64,000 nt of DNA from Prinia subflava (GCF_021018805.1 NC_086254.1:1612001-1676000), one strand, 5' to 3'. Counted from the first letter of the stretch, positions 13,431-25,800 are shown. Notes: generated from the sequence alone by a model not told the origin. Numbers and translations are program-made.

Positions 13431-14475
13431 GGTGCTGGTGAGACCAAACAAAGGCAGCATTTTCTCAGCAGGACATGTTAGCTCAGGCACGTTGCCACAG
13501 CTTCGCAGCTTCTGCAGGTAACTGGATGCAGTGTAGACAAGCCTAATGTGGTTTCATATGGAAATGAGTGGAAAATTATTAATATTAATAACATCTATAA
13601 ACAACTAGTGACAACTTCAAGTGGCTTATTGTGTAGTACGTAGAAGGCATCTGTTCATTATCATTTACAAGACACTCCTGATATACACAACAATTTACCC
13701 GGGGATCCAGGCAGACGATTCCACTCTGGATTTCTGCCTCCAGCCCCGAGGTGCTCCCAGCACCCAGAGTCGTGCTGGGAATGCTCAGTGTCCACGCTGG
13801 AGTGCCAGCCCCGGGGCAGGGATCCCTGAGCACACGTGGCGCCAGCGGGGACGGGCTGGGAGCAGCTCATTCACCCTCAGATCCTGCTGTTCTCTGAGGT
13901 CGCAGCCATTGCATCAGTGGAAATTTGTCTCACTCTGAGAGGGCCTGATTCTCGCTGGGAGCCAGACGCCTGGAAGCTATTACGTGTCTGTGTGATGGTT
14001 GAAGGCCCAAAGGAAACTTCCTGCAGCCCAGGCACAACCCATGGGAAAAGACTGGGACAGGGGAGAGGCAAACGGGGCTGTGAGCACAGGATTCTGCAAA
14101 GCACCACTGTGAGTTTATTATGTCAAAGACGGAGTAAGCCGTGATGTTACAATTTTTCTGTCAAGGACAGTGATAAAAAACTCTCCTCACTCCAAGCTCT
14201 GGGATTTACGGCATAGGTTTCCAACCTCCAGAGGCTAATTATTTCCAGTCATCCTGCAGTGCACCCTGGGCAATGCTTTATGAAGTTAGCTTCATGTGGC
14301 TGAACACCCCTTACTTCACTGGCCTCTTGCTGTCATGATGCAAAGACGGACTAGTACTTCATGTAGCAATTTTTAAATAGAAGTGGATGATTTTTCAAGT
14401 AATTATTAGCAAAAACGTCAAACAGAAAGGCAGAGGCTGGCTATCCTACTGAGAGGAACCACTGAGGCAGAAAAT
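13431..14475. other. Unique non-coding stretch
   Basis: No recognisable gene or named repeat. The part at 13690-13870 is GC-rich with some CpG. The part at 13550-13620 is AT-rich. Confidence 0.45.
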
Positions 14476-14479
14476 ATGT

Positions 14480-14720
14480 GCCAGAGCATGGAGTGGGAGC
14501 TGCACCAAGCTTGCTGTCAGACAATGCTCTTTATCAAACCGGGAACACAACACCAGGCTGCTCATAATGCCTCCTTTAATGAGGCGGCCGAGCCGCCATG
14601 CTTGGCTGTATTCAAATAAACACAGTAGCTTTTCAGACACTGATTTTAATCTCATTTCCTGATCTGAGAAGGGCCCGGGAAACCCAACACTTTCAAAAAA
14701 TTGTTTTTTAATTGTTGTTG
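14480..14720. other. Repeat-free segment resembling a conserved non-coding element
   Basis: The segment carries ATAATGCCTCCTTTAATGAG, a small CpG cluster (GGCGGCCGAGCCGCCATG at about 14583-14600, itself a short palindrome), TTCAAATAAACACAG (forkhead-like TAAACA) and TGATTTTAATCTCATTTCC. The mix of AT-rich homeodomain/forkhead words around an unmutated CpG cluster is typical of developmental enhancers. This is a judgement from texture only. Confidence 0.25.
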
Positions 14721-15410
14721 GCAACTTCATCTACTACCTTCAAAGGACGAGTTAATGGTATCTAAACAGAGAACAGTGACACCGCAGTGAGTGGGGGAGC
14801 TGCTCATCTCTCTCACAAAGACCGATTCTCAAATTACCAGATGTTTTCTCCATCTTTTGGGAAAGAAAGAAAAAAAACCCTCAAGATCTTCCTTGAAGGC
14901 AGCCTGGAGCCCAGTGCCATGGCAGGAGCAGGCTGGAAGTGCAGCAAATTCCTGCAGCCATCCAAGCCTCCCCTCCTTTAGAACAGGTGCTCCCAGGAGC
15001 TGAGAGCAATGCCACACTGGACATTACTTCACTGAAGTGCACACAGCCAAGAAGAATGATCTCCTGAAGTTAAATCACCAGCATACAGAGAAGGATTTGT
15101 GCTGGGGTTAAATCCACCCCACACGCAATTCCCTCATGTGTAAATGAAGAAACCAGTTCATCCTTGCCTTTCTCCTGCTGCCTCTTTTTCTCTGATAACT
15201 TGGCAAGCATTTTTGGACACTGATCAATCCTTTTGGTGTGTTTAGTAAGGATACCTGAAGACTATCTGTACATAAATGACCAATAATAGCAGTGCAGTGC
15301 TCTTATCAATGGCCATCAAACCTTGGTGCATCTCACCTTTCTGCAACTACCTTCTGTTTTGGGCTGTATATAAAACCTGAAATAGAAACTCCACTCTTTG
15401 GGGATGTTAA
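14721..15410. other. Unique non-coding stretch, no gene seen
   Basis: No credible coding frame or repeat is seen. A short A/G-rich run lies at about 14862-14878. Confidence 0.45.
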
Positions 15411-15414
15411 AGAC

Positions 15415-15463
15415 TAGAATCATAGAATAGCTTGGGTAGGAACGGACCCTAAAGCTCCTAGGT
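15415..15463 (-). mobile_element. Short CR1 3'-end piece, inverted relative to its neighbour
   Basis: TAGAATCATAGAATAGCTTG followed by GGTAGGAACGGACCCTAAAG is the complement of a CR1 3' terminus, with octamer tail and terminal GGTCC...CCAACC-like block. It is cut off after about 50 bp. It faces away from the longer plus-strand CR1 that starts about 40 bp downstream, so both 3' tails point outward. See the adjoining entry. Confidence 0.75.
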
Positions 15464-15499
15464 CAAACCATGTGACTGAGTTTTGGCTGTGCAGGTGGT

Positions 15500-15685
15500 G
15501 AGGACCTGGCACAGGGTGCCCAGAGCAGCTGTGGCTGCCCCTGGATCCCTGGCAGTGCCCAAGGCCAGGCTGGATGGGGCTTGGAGCAGCCTGGGACAGT
15601 GGAAGGGGTCCCTGCCATTGCAGGGGGTGGAAATCAATGATCTTTACAGTCTCTTCTGTCCCAAACCATCCTATGATTCTAAAAT
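15500..15685 (+). mobile_element. CR1 LINE 3' fragment
   Basis: Plus-strand CR1 3' region: GACCTGGCACAGGGTGCCCA, GGATCCCTGGCAGTGCCCAA, GGAGCAGCCTGGGACAGTGG, ending in CCCAAACCATCCTATGATTC. The last ~48 bp (15638-15685) are an imperfect reverse complement of 15415-15463, giving a tail-out inverted arrangement with a spacer of about 175 bp. Heavily 5'-truncated and non-coding. Confidence 0.9.
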
Positions 15686-16155
15686 CCAACCCAAGCAGAT
15701 TTAGGGGTGAAGATACAATACTTATTTTTTATAAAAGACTTCATGAAATAGGAGGAAAAAAACCAGCCCCACACAGAGTTGCAACAATGCTCATTGTGCA
15801 CATCTCTAAAGGTACAGCTGTAGCAATCCAGCTGTGCTACATCTGGGCTTTCTGAGCAAGTCTTCATTTCAGTCAGGTCACACTGGGTGTCCCAAATCCC
15901 TGTGTGTGTGCAGAAATATCTGAGCTACCAGGAATGCACCATAAGCTGCTCAGCTCATTAACGGGCTCCTCTTTGAAGCACCATTCAGGTTCAGCAGCTG
16001 AACTGCTGGAGGAGGCTCAGGCTGGCAAAAAGCAAGCCCAGCCTGCCTGGCGTGACTGTCCTGCTCTTGACATGGCAAAAGGAAGCTCACTGCAACTGAG
16101 GCTCGTTGAGCAGGGGTGGGCGTGTGACATTACTTAGGTTACAGTTAACTGCTGT
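15686..16155. other. Unique non-coding stretch, no gene seen
   Basis: Average composition, no named repeat and no credible exon. Confidence 0.45.
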
Positions 16156-16159
16156 ATTT

Positions 16160-16970
16160 CACAGCATCACAGAACATCCTGAGTGGGAAGGGACCCCCAA
16201 GGATCACCCAGTCCAACTCCTGGCCCTGCACAGACATCACAAATCCCTGGGCATTCATGGGAGCTCCTGGAGCTGTGGCAGCCTCAGGCTGTGCCCATTC
16301 CCTGGGGAGCCTGGGCAGTGCCAGCACCCTCTGGGGAAGAACCTTTCCCAAAATCCAGCCTGACCCTGCCCTGGCCCAGCTCCAGCCCTACCCTGGGTCC
16401 TGTCCTTGTCACACAGAGCTAAGATCAGAGCCTGCTCCTCCTCTTCCCATCATGAGGACAATGTAATCCTGATGAGTCTCCCCTCAGTGTCCTCCAGCTG
16501 AACATTCCCAGAGCCCTCAGCTGCTCCACACGTGGCTTCCCTTCCAGACCCTTCCCCATCCTCGTGGCCTCCTTTGGATGCTCCCAATGGCTTCATCTCC
16601 TTTTCACCCTGTGGTGCCCAAAGTGCCCCAGCTCTGGAGGTGAGGCTGCCCCAGGCCAGAGCAGGGCAGGACAATCCCTCCCTGGCCTGGCTGGCACTGC
16701 TGGGCCTGGTGTCCCCAGGACAGGGATGTCCCTGCTGGCTCCAGGGCGCTGCTGGCTCAGATCCCACTGGCCATTGACCAGCATCCCTGGGTCCCTTTTT
16801 GCAGCTTCTCTCCAGCCTCTCCTTCCCCAGTCCATACACACAGCCAGGGGTGCCCCATTCCAGGTGCAGAATTTGGCACTTGCCATTGTTAAGCTTTGTA
16901 CAGTTGGTGATTGCCCATCTCTCTAATTTATCCAGGTCTCTCTGCAGGGCCACTCTGACTTCAAGGGGTT
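16160..16970 (-). mobile_element. CR1 LINE, about 0.8 kb, with decayed reverse-transcriptase end
   Basis: The element is antisense to the plus strand. On the plus strand it starts with a CR1 3' terminus (CACAGCATCACAGAACATCC, GGGAAGGGACCCCCAAGGAT, AGTCCAACTCCTGGCCCTGC) and runs back into the ORF2 region to about 16970. Translation of the minus strand near 16840-16953 gives ALQRDLDKLERWAITNC followed by KLNNGKC and LHLEWG, close to the conserved CR1 reverse-transcriptase C-terminal text. The frame then shifts near 16830, and the homologous text continues in another minus-strand frame (16593-16886). It is a dead, frameshifted copy. Its 3' terminal sequence differs from that of the other CR1 fragments here, indicating a second CR1 subfamily. 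Confidence 0.9.
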
Positions 16971-18130
16971 TAAAGTGTCAGGAAAAGCTGTGGGGACACA
17001 TCACTTTTTTCTACAGAGCACCTGATTCTTATTCAGCAGAAGTTTGCTCCTACTTGACCTGAGCTAGACCAAAGTCACTCAAACTGAAACACAAACGTTT
17101 ATCAAGGCAGCATAGTCTTAATGACTTGTTTTCAATTTACACCTTAGTCTTAAATTAAGCCTTAAATCTGTTGTTGATTTTCTCAGTACCTCATTTTCAA
17201 AACAAAGATTTGCAAGGGATTGTCCATCTGCAGGAAGAGTACTCAGGTACTGCCCTAGCTCCTGAATGGAGATGCTTCAGAGGAAAAGCAGATGCCAGCC
17301 CAACTGTTCCTGAGGATTTGGTTTATGATAATTTTTCAGGTTTGGCCTTCCAAAACTATCTCAGCATGGGTTGTGCTGGGCTAGTAAAACCCAGGAAGGG
17401 TTTTGGGAAGGAGATAGACATTTTGGAAAATGACTTGGCCAATCTGGAGAAGGTTTGGGAAAATTACCCCAGGAGTCTCTCTTGCCTGCAGCTGGCACCA
17501 GGCATGGCACATGTGCAGGGGGAGGTGAAACCTGGCCTGGCCATTCACCTGACACATTCCCTCATGGTGTCAAGAGAGACATCATGAGAATGTGTGATTT
17601 CAGGCAGGAGTGCCAGCTTGAGGCATGTCCACGTGGGACAGGTTCCTTTGAGTGAGCATCTCCTGCCCCATGGGCTCCCCGTTGGTGTGTCTGCCCTCTC
17701 TCTGCTTTGTGACAGAAAACCCACCTGAAGCACAGCCTGGAGAGTGGCAGGAATCAGGCAAGGCAGTCAAGCAAAAAGCTACTGGTAGCTTATGATAAAG
17801 CATAAATTTTTCAAGAGCCCATAAACAATTCAAACATTCAGAATTTCACAGAAACCAGTGGATCCTGGTACTCGTTTTAGTCGCAGCACGTTGCTGCTGA
17901 AGTCACTGCACATCAGCATGGCACTGTGTGCTGGAGAGAGGGATACAGATCAACACCCACCCCAAGGCTTACACCAGGGATACACAGGAGCTTTCTTGTC
18001 CTGGGGAAAAGAAAACAAAAAAAAAGGCAAAAAAGCCAAGTTTTGTCCAACTGTGATAATTCATTAGGAGAAAAGAGTGGAAACCAGACAAGGCTTCAGC
18101 CCTTCACATCATTACATTTCTGAAATAAAA
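16971..18130. other. Unique stretch with an unexplained 138-codon open frame
   Basis: A plus-strand frame at 17171-17587 encodes 138 codons and is not explained by GC bias or a repeat. I do not recognise the translation, and no splice or promoter context supports it. It is most likely a chance frame. An A-rich run lies at about 18006-18030. Confidence 0.35.
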
Positions 18131-20150
18131 ACGACAACAGATGAGCTCAGTGCCAGCAAACCCATCCCCAAAGCAGCAGAGGGTCCCTGGCATCTGTAAC
18201 CTCCATCCATTTGAAGTTTGTAATTTTGCAGAGCCTCTTTTTCTTCACTTGCAGCTGTTTATATGACACAAATCAGTTTCTGGATGCAAGTCCCAGACCT
18301 CTCACATCTCACATATAGAAGAATTAACCTGAGGAGGAAACTGTCAGACAAGGCTGACTCAAATTCCACCCCCATTTCAGCATCGCTCAGAAGGAGCTAA
18401 CACCTTTCTGCAGAGTGGCAAATTAATGTCTTACAACTGGAATGATCCGTAGGAATCTGCAGCTAAGACCTTTGGCACGGACCACGACTCTGTTGTACTT
18501 ATCAACAGATAGAAGCTCCCCAATAGGTCCTGGGGACACACAGGGAGGTTCCACACAGCTCCCAGTGCTACAGCACGTGGGCACCAGAGCTTGTGTGGGT
18601 TAAACAGGCATGGGAAGAAGTCACTGAGCAGGGACCCCCTCATCCCACTGCTCCCTAACCACACATCCCCCACATGCCTCAACACAGAACTCCTTGGGAG
18701 CCGCTGCCATGTCCCACTTAGGAACCTCTCCTGGCCCTCCTCAGCCCATGGTGTGCCCTGTGACTCTGGATCATGTGGACATCTGGGGGTGTTCCTTCCA
18801 ACACAAGCACAGCCCTACTGCGACAGACCAAAAGCCTCTGAGAAAAGACAGCAATGTGTTTCTAGGGAATGGCACAAGAACGAGCATGGGGATGATCTTC
18901 TGAACCTGCCTTCTGCTACTGAGATTGCTTAAGCCAAGGGTGTCACCTTTGCACTTAAAGTTTTCCACACATCTTTCTTCCAAAAAAATTGTCCCCTCAC
19001 CAACAGGAAGGCTCACCTCATTAGCTCAACTTTATTCTATAATAGTTTTTTTCTTACAAAACTCTACTTTTACAATATTTCCAGCTGCATAACTGCAACT
19101 AAAGTAAAATAAAGAGAACAAAATTAGGAAGTTCAGCCTTAAATTCTGTTACATTGTCTGATAAAATCAGGAAAATATTTGGAGAGGCGAAAGCAGAAGG
19201 CCAAGGCTGTGGTGGCCAAGGCAAGGGGAGACGAGAGGGGAGGCACCCACATCTCCATGGGAGATGTTTTTGCTTTCTGGATGACCTCCTTCTGCCTGCA
19301 GCAGGTACCAGCTACTGCTCTGCACCAACTCCTAACCTGTGTATTTTGTTAGGACAGTACAATCCTCAGAAAATCTTGCCATGAGAGTCTCATTATGCTG
19401 TTATATATTTTACAGAAGAATATATCAAGGCAAAGAGAAGTGAATGGATGAGCTGGCTCAAGAAGCTGATGTCTGGCTTCCTTGGTATGCCCATTTGGCA
19501 AGTGGAGGTGGGATTGCTGAGTGGTCAGTAGGTTCCCAAGGGCTCAGTAGGGACCCCTTGGACTTCCAGAGCTCCTAACAGCTCACAGGATGGCTCCTCT
19601 CCAATACACAACACCCACAGCTATTTATGTCCAGAACTGGGGCTCCATGACAAAGTTTTCCCAAGCCCACCCAACACTGTGGTGCACTTGGACACTGCAG
19701 GAAGAATCTGAGCAAAGTGGAACCGACACAGAAACCCACAGAAGGATGCCCTGGGCTTCAGCATGTACAGAACCATCAATCTGAGGATAAGAGAAAGGAC
19801 TTTGTGTTCAGATGACATCAAACATCCTTGTCAGGATCATGACGTTCGTTCCCTTGCAGCTGACCTGGAAAGCAAAATATGCCCTTGACATACGACCCAG
19901 GCAAACGTGAAGGCAATTTTACTGACAGCATGAATAAAATAAACTCTCCCTGACAGGCCATGGAAAGGGGCAAGAGATGAAGTGGTTCATGCTCTCTGTT
20001 AGTTAAAACCCTTTGGACTTTGCTTCCACCCCACTGCAGAAGGCTGCTGATGCAAAGGGTGATATTTGCCTGCAATCTTTCCCTGGGAAGTAATTAGTTT
20101 CCATTTAGAGGGATGACAAATTGATCAGGCAGGAATCTCACTGAGCTCTG
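18131..20150. other. Unique non-coding stretch, no gene seen
   Basis: No named repeat or credible exon. The part at 19020-19160 is AT-rich. Remaining open frames are short. Confidence 0.45.
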
Positions 20151-20263
20151 AATTGAAGCTAAACTGTGATAGCTCCAGCTCTGGCAACTTGGGTTTGTCA
20201 GTCTGTCAATGCATTTTACAGTTTCAAAATTCAATCACCCAACAGCAGGAAAGACATTGGCTT

Positions 20264-20335
20264 AAAAAAAAAAAAAAAAAAGAAGAAGGAAAAAAAGAAG
20301 CAGCAGCAGAAGTGGGGGGAGAAGCAGCAAAGCCT
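20264..20335. repeat. Poly-A and purine-rich low-complexity tract
   Basis: An A run of about 18 bases begins at 20264. It grades into AGAAGAAGGAAAAAAAGAAG, then (GCA)n and GGGGGGAGAAGCAGC. On the minus strand this gives a leucine/phenylalanine-rich open frame that is purely low complexity. Confidence 0.85.
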
Positions 20336-20720
20336 CCACTTCCTCCTGCAAGTTCATTATCGCCTCTCCAAAGCATGACGGTGGTGTGAAATGGGTTAGA
20401 CGCATGGATGCCTCTGTTAACGGCCAAGGAAAAAAAAGTCGCACATCATTAGGAATGGAATAAACGATACCGAGGCACAGAGCAGAAATGATTTGATTAG
20501 CAATTTCCAGTTTTGAAAAGACCTGGAAGAGAACCAAATGACTATACAGAAGGTGTGATGGAGTTCTTAATTGCTGTAACTGCACAGGGAGACTCGATGA
20601 TTTGTGACATATAATACAGCACAGTACGCTAACGCTAATAACTGTTAATTAACTGCAGCAATGATATACTCTCAAAATGCACATACAAGTTACCATAATT
20701 TCTAGATTAAAAGCTGCAAT
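20336..20720. other. Repeat-free segment resembling a conserved non-coding element
   Basis: The segment contains dispersed CpGs in an otherwise AT-rich context and many homeodomain-type words: CACATCATTAGGAATGG, ATTTGATTAGCAATTTCC, CTAACGCTAATAACTGTTAA and TTAATTAACTGCAGC. No dispersed repeat is present. Enhancer-like texture only; conservation is untested. Confidence 0.28.
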
Positions 20721-21860
20721 GTTTGAAGCCAAAGGCAGAGGGAAGGCAGCACAGAGGGAGCGGAGGAAGAGAAGAAAGTGGAAAAGGAGATGGAGAATCT
20801 TTCCTTTTTTTTAAACCCCCTTTTGAGCACTTCTGATACCTCAACCAGAGCAAAGCGGCCAGAAAGCACCAAGACAAAAAATAAAATACTCCTGCTGAAA
20901 TGTGAAATGGTTGCTGCACGAAGCTCTCCCTCCAGAGCAGCAGTTATTAATTCTGAAAGGCTGTTGTTGCACCAGGCCATCTGGCTGTGCCGTAAAGAGT
21001 TCAGGAGCTGCTGCTGAGCTAAGATTCCTGTCGCATCCCATTCGCCCCACTGACATTATTCACTCACAAATGTTATCGCACCATTTTTCCCCCCACCGCT
21101 GCTGTTTGTGAGTCAGTTTATTTATTTGCAGGCAGTTTGTTGCACTGCCCAGTGCAAAGATGGCTCTGCCAGGAGCCTCCAGGGAGCCGGGAGACAACAC
21201 CCTCATCCAAGGGATGCTCTGGAGCTGGTTTCGCCCTGCCTCCCCACAGCAGTGTGTGTGTGAGGCTGGAAGGTGGCTCTTAGGAAAAGCTGCTGGATTG
21301 ACAGCCTGGGAGCCCGAAGGCTTCTATTTCTCCCCCAGCAGGCAGAGCACAGTCACGCTCCCACACGCTGTCCTTCACCGGCACGCCGAGATGGGAATCA
21401 GATGACACTGATTAGCTGTCCAGAATTGCTAAAACATTTTCTCTTTTGGATCAATAGTAATAAAGAGGAGGGTAAGGCAGGTATCAGGCTGCACTGTGGA
21501 CAGCTGATTCTGATCTTCCTGCAGAGCTGTAGCCCCAGCAGAAAAACCTCTTGGCATGCTTCCTCTCCAAAGCCCTTTCAGTGTGAGCGATCTGCAGACA
21601 GGCTATTTAAATGTTACAGCCGGGCTAATCTTGTACCAGCCCTAACACATCAATTACCCCGTGCATGGAACGCTAACAGGCTTTGTTCTTCCCTTGGTGA
21701 CCCTTCCTAACATGCTCCTCCTGGATGGCCTCCAAAGGGAAGCTAAGCAAGTGGCCGTGTTTCAGAAGGCATCACTCTCTGTACCCCCGTGGGTGTGAGT
21801 TCAAATCTAATCCCTGTGGCAAAGAGTGGGAAACCAGGAAACACACAAACCAACCTAAGC
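20721..21860. other. Unique non-coding stretch
   Basis: I see no named repeat. Short open frames on both strands show no family resemblance. The interval 21270-21710 holds a 145-codon plus-strand frame that I cannot relate to any protein. Confidence 0.4.
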
Positions 21861-21861
21861 C

Positions 21862-21892
21862 TAAATGATTCCATGACTCCATGATTCCTCAG
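21862..21892 (+). repeat. CR1-tail-like octamer repeat (possible CR1 remnant)
   Basis: ATGATTCCATGACTCCATGA is a degenerate tandem of an 8-9 bp word like the CR1 3' tail. It is preceded by CCAACCTAAGCC, which could be the eroded CR1 terminal block. The upstream body is not clearly CR1, so this may be a very old copy or a chance match. Confidence 0.35.
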
Positions 21893-22280
21893 CATCAGTG
21901 TTCACTGATGCACACTGGGATGGCAAAGATGAGAACTCAAGCACAGAGCAACGATGGAAAAAAGGCCTCACAGACTCGCTCAGCCTCTCTATCCTCCGCG
22001 TTCGCACCAACGCCGCGTGTTGAGAGCATGTGTGAAGTCTATCTATCATTTTAACATTGAAGTGCCTGGAAAAATATTAAGGGTAATCTTTGCTGTCATT
22101 CCAACATATGGCAAGGCACTGAAATATAGACATATCGTGAGGAAACTGGAGAATTTGAATGAATACCTCTTTTACAGAAGAGCACGTTGGTCCTGTATTT
22201 TCCAGTTTTCTGACCACCTCCTCCTTCTACAACTTTTTTTGTACTCCAGTTTCTTTCTAGCTAATAAACCAACTCTATTT

Positions 22281-22563
22281 CACAGAATCCCAGAATAGTT
22301 TGGGTTGGAAGGGACCTTAAAGCTCATCTCCCTCATGGGCAAAGCCACCTTCCACCATCCAAGCCTGTCCAAGCTTGCCTTGGACACTTCCAAGGATAGG
22401 GCAGCCACAGCTTCTCTGTGTCAGGGCCTCACCATGCTCTGAGTAATGAGTTTCACCCTAACATTGAATCTAAATCTCTCCTCTTTTAGTTTAAAACCAT
22501 TCCCCCTTATTCCATCACTGTCAGCTCATCTAAAAGGTTGCTCTCCCTCTTCAAGTACAGGAA
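22281..22563 (-). mobile_element. CR1 LINE fragment with clear 3' terminus
   Basis: The plus-strand text CACAGAATCCCAGAATAGTT, then GGGTTGGAAGGGACCTTAAA, is the complement of an almost intact CR1 3' end. It continues through GGGCAGCCACAGCTTCTCTG, TCTAAATCTCTCCTCTTTTA and TTCCCCCTTATTCCATCACT. About 280 bp remain. Several short deletions separate it from the usual sequence, so it is non-coding. Confidence 0.95.
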
Positions 22564-25325
22564 GCCCCATTCAACACTCTCAGGAGCAGGATAAGCATAT
22601 ATAGAGTAGAAAATAAAGAAAAAATAATATTTACGTTGCAATAAAAGAAACAGCTTCTAGCTATCAAAAAACCTAGAGAATTTTCTATTTTTGTGTTGGG
22701 CATGAAAGACAGAGATGACCTGCCTGACTGTCCAGCCCTAGTCCTTCCCCACTGTATGGCCAGAGCAGATCCATACCTTACACTTCTCCAGTGTGCTGTC
22801 CAAGTGGAAATGGCACACAGAATGGCATTTTTATCATTTTCCTCAGCAGCAGAATGACACTGCTGGGATAATCCTTTCCCTTTCCTCACCTCTGATTCTT
22901 CGAGGGCTCCTAGCTGTCACATCACTCCCAATTTTGCTCCCATGACCACAGCCTCTAAATAATATTGCATTTTCTTTACCACCTAACACAGAACTTTCAA
23001 ACCGATTTAAATCTGAAATGAATGCTGCGAATACCAGTCCATACTCACGACAGACATTTAATAATCCCTCTGGGAAAGAAGAGCTTCTGAAACTGCTAAA
23101 ATGCATCCTGTGGGGATGTCAGCCTGGAGTGAAAGATTCTTAAAGACTTTTTGTGTGACAGCATCACACCCTCTGAGAGTCCCAGGTGCCATTAGGGGGG
23201 AGGAGGGGACTACTGCACACTTGAAGAATTCAAGAATAATCAGCCTCAGGTATTAATGTTTTGCTTGAAGATGTAAAAGATAAGACACTGAATATGGTAT
23301 GATTGCCAGAGAAGGGGTGTGAATGAGACATAAAGCTGCCTGTGCAGTTCTGCTCCCTCCTTTTGCAAGGTGCCCATGCAACCCCCTGTCCATGATTAAC
23401 AAGGGATCACAGTGAGGCCATGCCAAGGGGGTGGCCAAAAGGCTGGATCAGCTTCTTGGAGAAACTGGAAGCAACTCCCTGGGACATTTCCACCCCACAG
23501 CCTTTCAGTAACCCCTCTCACAGCCCTGCCAGCTTGGTCCACACAGACCTCTGCCCCAGACTGCATCCAACACCACTGGTTCTATTGCAGAAAGCATTTT
23601 TCATATCTGGTAGGAAATTAGGGGTAAAAGGAGGGGGGAGGTGTCTCCTTTCAGAACTTTTCCATTCTAAATCCAGACTTGTCTGAGCACTACAAAAACA
23701 AAGCCTTTGTATAGGACAGCTTGGCACCCACCCACGTGCAAGGGGGGATTACACTTTCCAAGTTGCATTTTTTGCCCTTGAAATGTTCCCCTTATAATTG
23801 GAAGCAAATTTTTTTTGTCACAAGATGAAATTCCTTTGTGCAAAAAGCCAAAGCAAAGCCTATATATTACTTACTTCTCTCTTTAAAGCCTTTAGCTTTC
23901 CTGGAGATTAACTGCCTGATAAACCCTTCCCAGGCCGGGGTTAAGGGCAGGACTGGTCTCTCAGCCACAGTTGAGCTTTTCTCACAACTGGACTGTGACA
24001 AAACCCTTGGGAGCCCCTGGCTACCAAGTCCAGGGCTTTCCTGGTTGCCCCCAGCACTGGAACCCCCTTCTCTGTGCTGCCTCTGGGAAAGCACCTCTTG
24101 GCCACTGGACACCAGCAGAGACCCTTCAGGCCACATGCTTTTGCTAATAACCTTTCTAATTTTTTTTTTAATATTTTGCCCACAACAAACATTCTTCTAC
24201 ACATTTATTCCATACTTGATGTAAATTCCTACTTCTACGTGCTTTTCCCCTTCATTTGGCTGGAGTTGAGGGTGATTTGGAGGTAGCTGGGGAACAAGGA
24301 GGCATTTTGCTGGAGATGCCTGGCCAATCTCCAAAGAGGGGCACTGGGACTGCCACTGGCATCCCAGCCACCCCACACAGCCCCCGGGGTATTTTGAGGA
24401 TAATGTGTGCATCCACAGGACCACAGGGACCATCTGACAGCTGGCACCAAAGGGGCTGGCAGAGGCACAAAGCCTCTGGGGCACAGAGCAAATCTCTGGG
24501 GACAAAACCTGCACCCTGAGTGCTGCCACGGAGCTTCTCCCACAGGTGTCCCATGAAACCCCATCAGCCCAGAACAGCAGCTGCACAGGCACTTGGATGT
24601 TTATTTATCCCTCATCCCCTCATATTCCTGATCCTGCCTTCAGTCCCAGAACATTTCCTAGGATAAAGTGGTTGGCTCCCAAGCTCTAGGCCTGGGCTTT
24701 GTGCCCAGCCTTTAGCTCCTGCCTTTAGCTCCTTTAGTCCAGCCTTTCTCTGGCTCATCAGTGTCCTTCTGGCCCTGTCTCTAACACAGGGTCTGCCCTC
24801 ACCCTCCCTCCTGGGAGGGACCACCTTGCTCTGGGTTGTGCCCCCTTGATCCCTGCCCAGGGACTGATTCCATCCCCGATCTCCCAGCTGACATGCCCAC
24901 ATTCCTGCCAAGTGCAAACCCTACTGGGGTGCACAAGTACAGTCTGTCCTGGATGCATGAAAAACAGTTCTCCTTCACTTCCTACAATCACAGAGGTTAT
25001 TTGCTGCCCCAGATGGAAACAAATATTTTTTATGAAGATCTGTTTTAACCAAAAGCACATATAAAACAAAAGGGAAAGAAATATTTGAGGTTTGCGGTGG
25101 TTGGAATCTACACACAGAAAATTAATGCTTTGACATGTATTTTGCGCTTAATCTTTTGTGGCAACTTTTTTACATTTGTAAGAGTTATGGATTTTAAAAG
25201 TCACAGCTAAGATTGCTTAATGAGCATTCACCACCCTGGAAGTGGAAGCAAGGCTGATGTGGTTTAGTCAGCTGTTAGCTTTATTGCCTCTCTTCTGTAC
25301 TAAAAGTGACAAGTTGAACACATTA
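22564..25325. other. Unique non-coding stretch, no gene seen
   Basis: No named repeat. Minus-strand frames at 22551-22889, 22843-23106 and 24197-24592 show no family resemblance. T-rich runs occur near 23808 and 24162. The interval 24260-24560 is GC-rich. A small direct repeat of CCTTTAGCTCCTG lies near 24709-24735. Confidence 0.45.
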
Positions 25326-25329
25326 TAGA

Positions 25330-25800
25330 GAGCTCAGATGTGTTATGTAGATGAAGCCTGCAGCAATATCTGCCTGCTCTCTATTATTTATGATGTCTAT
25401 ATAATACAATGGACTGAGATTTAAGCCATTGTGATGCAGTTTGTTTTCCAGGGTTCTAAAGTACAGCACATTTTACAGAGAATTGCATCTCTGTTACATA
25501 TTAATCAAATCCATCTTACATGCAGCTCTTACACTGTAAACTAAAGGGAAAGAAAGATTAAAGCGCTTGGCTTTTCCTCAGCTGTCAAGGACTGGCAATA
25601 AAATAATAATAAGGGCTTCTAAATAATGTGTGTGTGACAGGCCTTTGCTCGGTTGTGCAGTCCTTTATGGAGGTTAACTACAAAATAAGTTCCAGTGAGT
25701 GATTGAGAACAGGCGAGTGTGTAATACTGTAATGCCAAGCCCTGCATAATTCTTTGCAAAGTTCATTTGCAGAAATTCTCCCAACCTGACAAGCCAAAGT
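25330..25800. other. Repeat-free AT-rich segment resembling a conserved non-coding element
   Basis: The segment carries a dense set of TAAT/ATTA and related words (GTTACATATTAATCAAATCC, GGCAATAAAATAATAATAAG, TGTGTAATACTGTAATGCC, CCCTGCATAATTCTTTGC) with no dispersed repeat. It resembles developmental enhancer sequence, but the call rests on texture only. Confidence 0.28.

Noticed and set aside
12678..13481. 267-codon plus and 232-codon minus open frames
   Set aside because: They run through the 19-bp minisatellite, which has no stops in any phase.
16450..16953. 167-codon minus-strand frame with reverse-transcriptase-like start
   Set aside because: Not a functional gene: it is a CR1 remnant whose frame shifts away from the conserved text after about 45 codons.
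21780..21820. GTTCAAATC word resembling a tRNA B box
   Set aside because: No A box at the right distance and no cloverleaf can be drawn around it.
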